A stretch of 22,834 nucleotides of DNA from Euplotes cf. woodruffi 2 WChen-2021 (taxonomy: Eukaryota; Ciliophora; Spirotrichea; Euplotida; Euplotidae), in assembly GCA_021441665.1 (NCBI GenBank), contig JAGYYN010016356.1, forward strand, positions 1 through 22,834, in the 5' to 3' direction. Both the position numbers and the translations under genes were made by a program. The notes below the pieces were generated by a model that was not told the origin of the DNA, did not search any database, and saw nothing but the letters and a program-made list of their open reading frames with translations. Each line of letters opens with the position of its first letter. The stretch's first letter is position 1. This document shows, piece by piece, positions 18,376 to 22,834 of the stretch.

Positions 18376-18502
18376 TTTTAATTATATTAAAAAGTTTATT
18401 TACAGTCGGTTTCACTTATTTAGATGCCAATTTAATTGGCATTTAAAATGCAAATATTGTACAATCGGCTGTAAAATATTGTAGATTATTTCGAATTTAA
18501 AA
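18376..18502. promoter_or_regulatory. Compact divergent promoter with nested inverted repeats
   Basis: Only 127 bp separate the two divergent start codons of the cyclin-like and coiled-coil genes. The middle is filled by the nested palindrome at 18399-18475, so that structure probably overlaps both promoters. Confidence 0.5.
18399..18475. repeat. Nested inverted repeats
   Basis: The inner perfect palindrome is ATGCCAATT-T-AATTGGCAT (18424-18442). The outer arms are TTTACAGTCGGTT (18399-18411) and AATCGGCTGTAAA (18463-18475), complementary at 11 of 13 positions. The two are nearly concentric. This may be a dimeric protein-binding site or a cruciform. Confidence 0.65.
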
Positions 18503-20703
18503 ATGAAGGTAAGCAGCAAATCAAAAATGTGACATTACTTAAAATATCTCCACTCGATAAAATCAAGCGGAAAGCGAGTTAAAGTTTCATAATCTAGCCT
18601 TGATAAAGCTGTAATTTAGACGTATAACACATTCATAACTCGAACATCCACTAAGGTTGAAGAGAGGGAGAGATACAACATCAAAAATAAAATTAAAGAG
18701 TTTGAACACAGCTGAATTGACATGATCGACTCTTTAGAAGGTATTTAACTGTTTTTATTCTCCAATCACGCTTATTTAGGCCCTTCAATCGCTAATGTCC
18801 TTGCTAAACAAGAAAGCGAGTTTGTCAACGCGTACAGAAACCACATGCTCAAAGTCAAAAATGAAATCGAGTTCCTAAAGAACAAAGCGGACGAACAGAA
18901 GGCCAAAGTCATGCAAGACAGCAGAGTTCAACAGCTGAAAAACAGTATCCGATGGTTCAAAAATGAGTCTTCTAAACTTGCCCAGACTTACGACTTTCAG
19001 AAGAAAGAGATCGAGATGATCAAAAGCAAAAAGCTCGGAATTGTTGACGATAATAGGTTCCTCAAAGACCAGGCTAAAGGATGTAAGCTGTTACCTAATA
19101 TTATTGTAGGCATGAGACAAAACAAAATACTCAAGCATGCATTAAACAAAAATATCGATTTGCTTAATAAACTCAAAGTGATGAGCGATGACGAACTCAG
19201 AGCAGAACTGCTAAAAGGCGAATATCAACACGAATTTGTTATGGATCCCACAAAACTTACAAATCTTGATGAAACCAACACCGCAATAAACATCGAAGAT
19301 GCTTATGAAGAATCTAAAAACGATGTTAACACTTCATTTGTTCCAAAACCAGTAAATGACTACAGAGATGAAGAACTACGCGAGATCGCTTATGAAGATA
19401 TGGAGGATGATGAGGAAAGCAATGAAAACATCGATATCACTAACACCCAGCTCTATCGCAATGCAAAAGACTACATTAGTTATGGACTCGACTACGTAGA
19501 CAACCCAGTCGATCCAAATAAAGTCGATGTCAATCAGCCTGTTATTGACTATGTGTTTCAGCTCCTTTGAAATCCAAAGTGAACAAATGAGATCTTCAAA
19601 GCCAAAATGCTCGAATACCAGTACTACAAGGACCGCCCGATCGAAGTAGAAATTTCAAAAATTAAATAAAGACATAAATAAGCTGAAAAAGAAAAACCTC
19701 AAAGGAAACGTGCTTAACCTCTACGTCAAAGACTTCAAGAGCAATTCGTGGATCAAGGTTAAAACAAAATATACCGATGAAATTTCATACAAAAGCGAAT
19801 TGCAGAACTTCCTCCTCGACTGCGTCAAAGAAACAAGAGAGTTTATTAAAAGAAAAAGAGGACTCAACCGAATGGGCTGGATGAACGACAATTCCGGTTA
19901 TTTTACCAACAACAAGCAGCAAGAAGAGATCGATTATAATTACTCGATCAGTAACAAAAATAAAAAGAAGAGAGATATCAAAACAGCTATTCCGAGGAGA
20001 AGCCGCACTGGAGATCGTTCAACTAACATCCTTCAAAAGAAAGAAATTGGCAAGTCGATGAAGACCTTCAAAGAAGACATCAATAATGAAGTAATCGACC
20101 AAATAACTCAAAAATTCGTGTTGAATGAAGATTTACTTGCTGAAATCAGCTACCGTATATCAATGATCCCACTGGCTGAGAAATAAACAAGAAACAGATA
20201 TGAGTGCAAAAGACACAACTGGGCTTGATTTGACTTCAGATGATCAAATCATCATGAATTTGAAGAAACTCGATAACCTCGATCAGTCCAATATCAGTCT
20301 GAATAACAAAGAGCTGCAAAATACGAGCGGAGAGACTAAGCTAGACCTGCTTAACTACTCGCACTTCAAAACATCGAACAATTGGAAGTCGAAGGGAGTC
20401 ATAATGAGGAAAGAGTCTGAAGACTCTTTTATTAAAATGTGCAATCCTCGGTCGTCGATAATGATGTCGAACCAATCCAAAAGAATGAATACTTCTCAGA
20501 CCAACTACAGCAAAGCTTCCAAGAACTACAACACTGGGGTGTATAAAGAAATCAAACCAGAGCAGTCGTTTAAGAAAAAGAGGCCTGTCACAACACAGTC
20601 GTTTAGACCCGTGAAGCGAAATTTCCACTTGCCGACAGCAAATGCTGTTGTAGACTCGAGCTTTTATGGGTCTGTGACCTCAGCTCATGCAAATCTCATG
20701 TAG
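18503..20703 (+). CDS. Coiled-coil protein needing two +1 frameshifts
   Basis: ATG 18503 gives Met-Lys, then a 111-nt first intron (18509-18619, GTAAGC..TTTAG). Exon 18620-18740 and a 39-nt intron (18741-18779, GTATTT..TTTAG) follow. The main frame (18780-19666) is strongly helical and charged (EIEFLKNKADEQKAK, KNSIRWFKNESSKLAQTY), so a long coiled coil is likely over about residues 60-190. An acidic stretch (YEDMEDDEESNENID) comes next. AAA-TAA at 19664 shifts +1 into a frame with WIKVKTKYTDEISYK and basic segments. A second AAA-TAA at 20181 shifts +1 into a Ser/Asn/Lys-rich tail ending at TAG 20701. Total length is about 690 residues. The layout resembles ciliary or basal-body coiled-coil proteins, but I cannot name a family. 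Confidence 0.8.
19664..19669 (+). other. +1 frameshift site AAA-TAA, first of two in the coiled-coil gene
   Basis: ATT TCA AAA ATT AAA TAA continues as AAA GAC ATA AAT AAG CTG after skipping T19667, and enters a 172-codon open frame with matching codon use. No splice donor or acceptor pair explains the join. Confidence 0.85.
20181..20186 (+). other. +1 frameshift site AAA-TAA, second in the coiled-coil gene
   Basis: CTG GCT GAG AAA TAA continues as AAA CAA GAA ACA GAT ATG AGT after skipping T20184. The downstream frame is open for 172 codons. A separate gene starting at ATG 20200, only 13 nt past the stop, is possible but unlikely. Confidence 0.75.
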
Positions 20704-20817
20704 ACTGGTTAATTTCTTTCAACTTAATTTGTGCATTTTGGAAGAAATATACAATAAATTTTATTCGAGGTGTTTTTTTTTTATAGATATCAGACTTGAA
20801 AAATATATTAAATAAAT

Positions 20818-22834
20818 ATGTCTAATTTCCAAGAGCTGCTCGACGAACTCGGTAGCTGGACTCTTGACTCAGACACAAAGCTGTTTGAAAAAATTAAGAA
20901 CTTAGAGTTCAATATTTTTCAAAGTGCAGAGGCGATCCACGAGTCTATTGATGAGCTGAGCACTGCGTGAAAATAACGCTTCAACTGCGCTAAATAATTC
21001 GATCAATACGTTTAATTACTTTAGATACACAAAGTTTATTGAAAACGTAAGTACGGCTTCATAATTCACTAGGTCATCGACAAAACTGACAGAGAGGAGA
21101 TTATTAACAAAAAGAATAAAATTGAAGAAAACGAAGATGCTGTAGTTACTGAAGAACAAGAAGAAAAACAATACCACGATAAGATCAGACAGTCACTCAA
21201 ACTTGCTTTTGACGCAATTGGCATCAGCGCTAAAGCAACAACTGATGATTTGATCTCTTTAGCTGAAAATGAAGAAGGCGATGTCGAAGCTGGAAACGCC
21301 ACTCATCGCAGGAAAGGACTGAAGCTTCCTGCAATTTATGGATCTAAACAATTCGAAGATCATCAGTATTTGGGCATGGTCGACATCAATAAGTTTGAAG
21401 ATATTGATGATGAACTTCCTCCTGACTTGTTAGGCGACAATTTTGATAAAGAACCTGAGGGCTTTGGCGATCCATTTGCTAATATGCCAAACCAAGTTGA
21501 TAATGCAGGAGAACTATTTAAAACAGATGACTTTAATCAACCTACTAATGGTAAAAAGGGATTATTTGGAGAAGAGGACGACTTTTATGGAAATGATATG
21601 AACTATGCTGCACCTCCACCGATGGATCAGCAAAGAGTCGGACCTGTACCAGCAGTGCCAAGAGGTGGACCACCACCTCCTCCGCCTCCACCAGGTAACT
21701 TAAGAACTGGAAGTTTACCAGGACCTCCTCCGCCACCGCCGCCTCGACAGAATACTAATCAAAGAGCTGATACGGATGCGCATCTGCCTGGATTTATGCA
21801 AGACATCAACAGATTAAAAAGAGAAAGAGATGCGATGGCTAATTTAGTGGGAGATCCGAGCGAGCACGGCTCTTTCCTCGATCTCGATCAGAATAGAGGT
21901 CCGAGCAGGCAACCGCAACCACCTCCAAGCCAAGGAAGGCAGAATGACGCTTATGATCCAATGGCTGACGAATCGTTATTTATGGAAAGTAATGCGATGA
22001 GGAACAAAGCAATTACTCAAAAACAGCCTAACATCAAACCTAAAGGAGGAATGTTTGATGAAAGCGTCCTGGGAGGAAGGGGATTATTTGACGACACCAT
22101 GAACCAAGATTTGTCAATGTCTATGGACCAAGATCTAAATAAAAACAACCTTTCACGAATCTTTGATACAGGAGCTTTTGGCAAACCTTCAAACAATGAA
22201 GAATTGCTAAAGTCTTTGAAAGAAACTCCAAATCAACCAAGAGGGTCAAACAGAATGTTTGATAAAATCGAAGAGGACGATGAGGAGTATAAGGATGAAG
22301 ATCATCGAAAATCTACAATCGGAATCTTTAATAAAAATGATACTCCGTATCAACAGCCAAAACAGCAAGAATTTAAAAAGCCAACCAAAGGATTTTTAGA
22401 CGATACAGTTGATGATTATGAAGACGACGGAAAATTTATGGCAAAACCTCAGCCTCCTGCTCAACCATAGAAAGGTATGTTTGACGAGTCATTCAATGAA
22501 AACGATGAAAGCATGCTCTTTCCACCGAAGAAAAATACAATGGAGAAAGCAGTGCCGTTACCAGGACTTGCTAATCCTTCAGCACAGAAGCCAAAAGCAT
22601 CTCCATTTACATACGGAGCTCAGGAGAAGGTTGAGCCTCCAGCTCCCCCCAAAAAATCAGCTCTGTTCGAGGATGAATATGTGGAAGAAGAAAGCAACAT
22701 CTTCCCGACGAAGAAGCCAGCAACAGCAGGAAAGCTTTTTGCAGAATCCAACGATCTTGATCAAAGCTATTCTGAGAGTCAAACCGATAAGTCGTTTATT
22801 GAGAAGCAGAAGGAGAAGAAAAATGCAAATCATA
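20818..22834 (+). CDS. WASHC2: WASHC2/FAM21, WASH complex subunit, partial
   Basis: ATG 20818. The head domain resembles FAM21: ELGSWTLDSDTKLFEKIKNL, a helical stretch, then NTFNYFRYTKFIENVIDK (compare FNDFLMLSNTQFIENRVYD in animals). It needs a +1 shift at AAA-TAA (20971). A 26-nt intron lies at 21047-21072. The conserved LKLPAIYGSKQFEDHQYLGM region follows, then a long disordered tail with two poly-Pro blocks (about 21670-21745). Many acidic Phe motifs of the LFa kind are present (MFDESV, LFDDTM, FLDDT, LFEDE). In other eukaryotes the head binds the WASH complex and the tail binds retromer (VPS35) and capping protein on endosomes, driving Arp2/3 actin. A TAG at 22468 interrupts the same frame, after which the same acidic-Phe style continues to the window end. 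The C-terminus is missing. Confidence 0.85.
20971..20976 (+). other. +1 frameshift site AAA-TAA in WASHC2
   Basis: ACT GCG TGA AAA TAA (TGA is Cys) continues as AAC GCT TCA ACT GCG CTA after skipping T20974. This joins the two halves of the conserved FAM21 head domain; the intron further on is in phase with the shifted frame. Confidence 0.88.
22468..22470 (+). other. In-frame TAG within WASHC2
   Basis: CAA CCA TAG AAA GGT ATG TTT GAC GAG. The frame is unchanged on both sides and the acidic-Phe repeat style continues for 121 further codons to the window end. The codon before is CCA, not AAA, and a +1 shift would lead into sequence unlike WASHC2. A GTTGAT..CATAG intron of 63 nt ending here is formally possible. 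Confidence 0.7.

Noticed and set aside
20341-20628. A 95-codon minus-strand frame
   Set aside because: Shadow of the Ser/Asn-rich tail of the coiled-coil gene; no start context or motif.
22647-22654. CCCCAAAA, one telomere-like unit
   Set aside because: It is part of Pro-Pro-Lys-Lys codons in WASHC2, single copy, with the gene continuing on both sides.

Overview
Organism. The window reads as nuclear DNA of a euplotid ciliate close to Euplotes. UGA has to be read as cysteine (NCBI table 10). Three TGA codons sit at zinc-ligand cysteines of a C2H2 protein (3840, 4020, 4095). Others supply the Cys of a DHHC zinc centre (15094), the Cys after the tryptophan and tyrosine of an AGC-kinase F helix (9451), and the Cys of a CTD-phosphatase motif (12539). 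TAA and TAG end genes. Inside genes, however, the hexamer AAA-TAA or AAA-TAG repeatedly joins two frames by a +1 shift, the known signature of Euplotes translation. I count eight such sites in seven genes. Introns are short, mostly 23-56 nt, and several genes carry a longer (about 110-145 nt) first intron a few codons after the ATG.

Layout. (1) 1-283, minus: start of an unrecognised gene, possibly mitochondrial. (2) 398-1638, plus: unrecognised multi-exon gene, 5' end unresolved. (3) 1854-3227, plus: CEP44-like centriole protein. (4) 3318-4689, plus: six-finger C2H2 protein. (5) 4690-5815: spacer with an interrupted inverted repeat, an odd CpG-bearing ORF and hairpins. (6) 5816-8315, plus: ankyrin protein. 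(7) 8622-9932, plus: AGC kinase. (8) 10285-11264, minus: COQ4. (9) 11552-13240, plus: SCP/FCP-type phosphatase. (10) 13793-15519, minus: DHHC palmitoyltransferase of ZDHHC1/11 type. (11) 15775-16696, minus: protein kinase with HGD in place of HRD. (12) 17019-18375, minus: cyclin-like gene in small exons. (13) 18503-20703, plus: coiled-coil protein with two frameshifts. (14) 20818 to the window end, plus: WASHC2/FAM21.

Context. Fourteen genes on both strands in 22.8 kb, with no C4A4/G4T4 telomere tract, is not a gene-sized Euplotes macronuclear chromosome. The simplest reading is germline (micronuclear) DNA, or a euplotid with long somatic chromosomes. Matches to the E. crassus chromosome-breakage consensus lie in several spacers and fit the germline reading weakly. 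The genes do not form one pathway; they are housekeeping, signalling, cilium/centriole and endosome genes packed with spacers of about 90-1100 bp. The most notable content is the density of obligatory +1 frameshift sites, an in-frame TAG inside WASHC2, and a kinase interruption without a GT donor.
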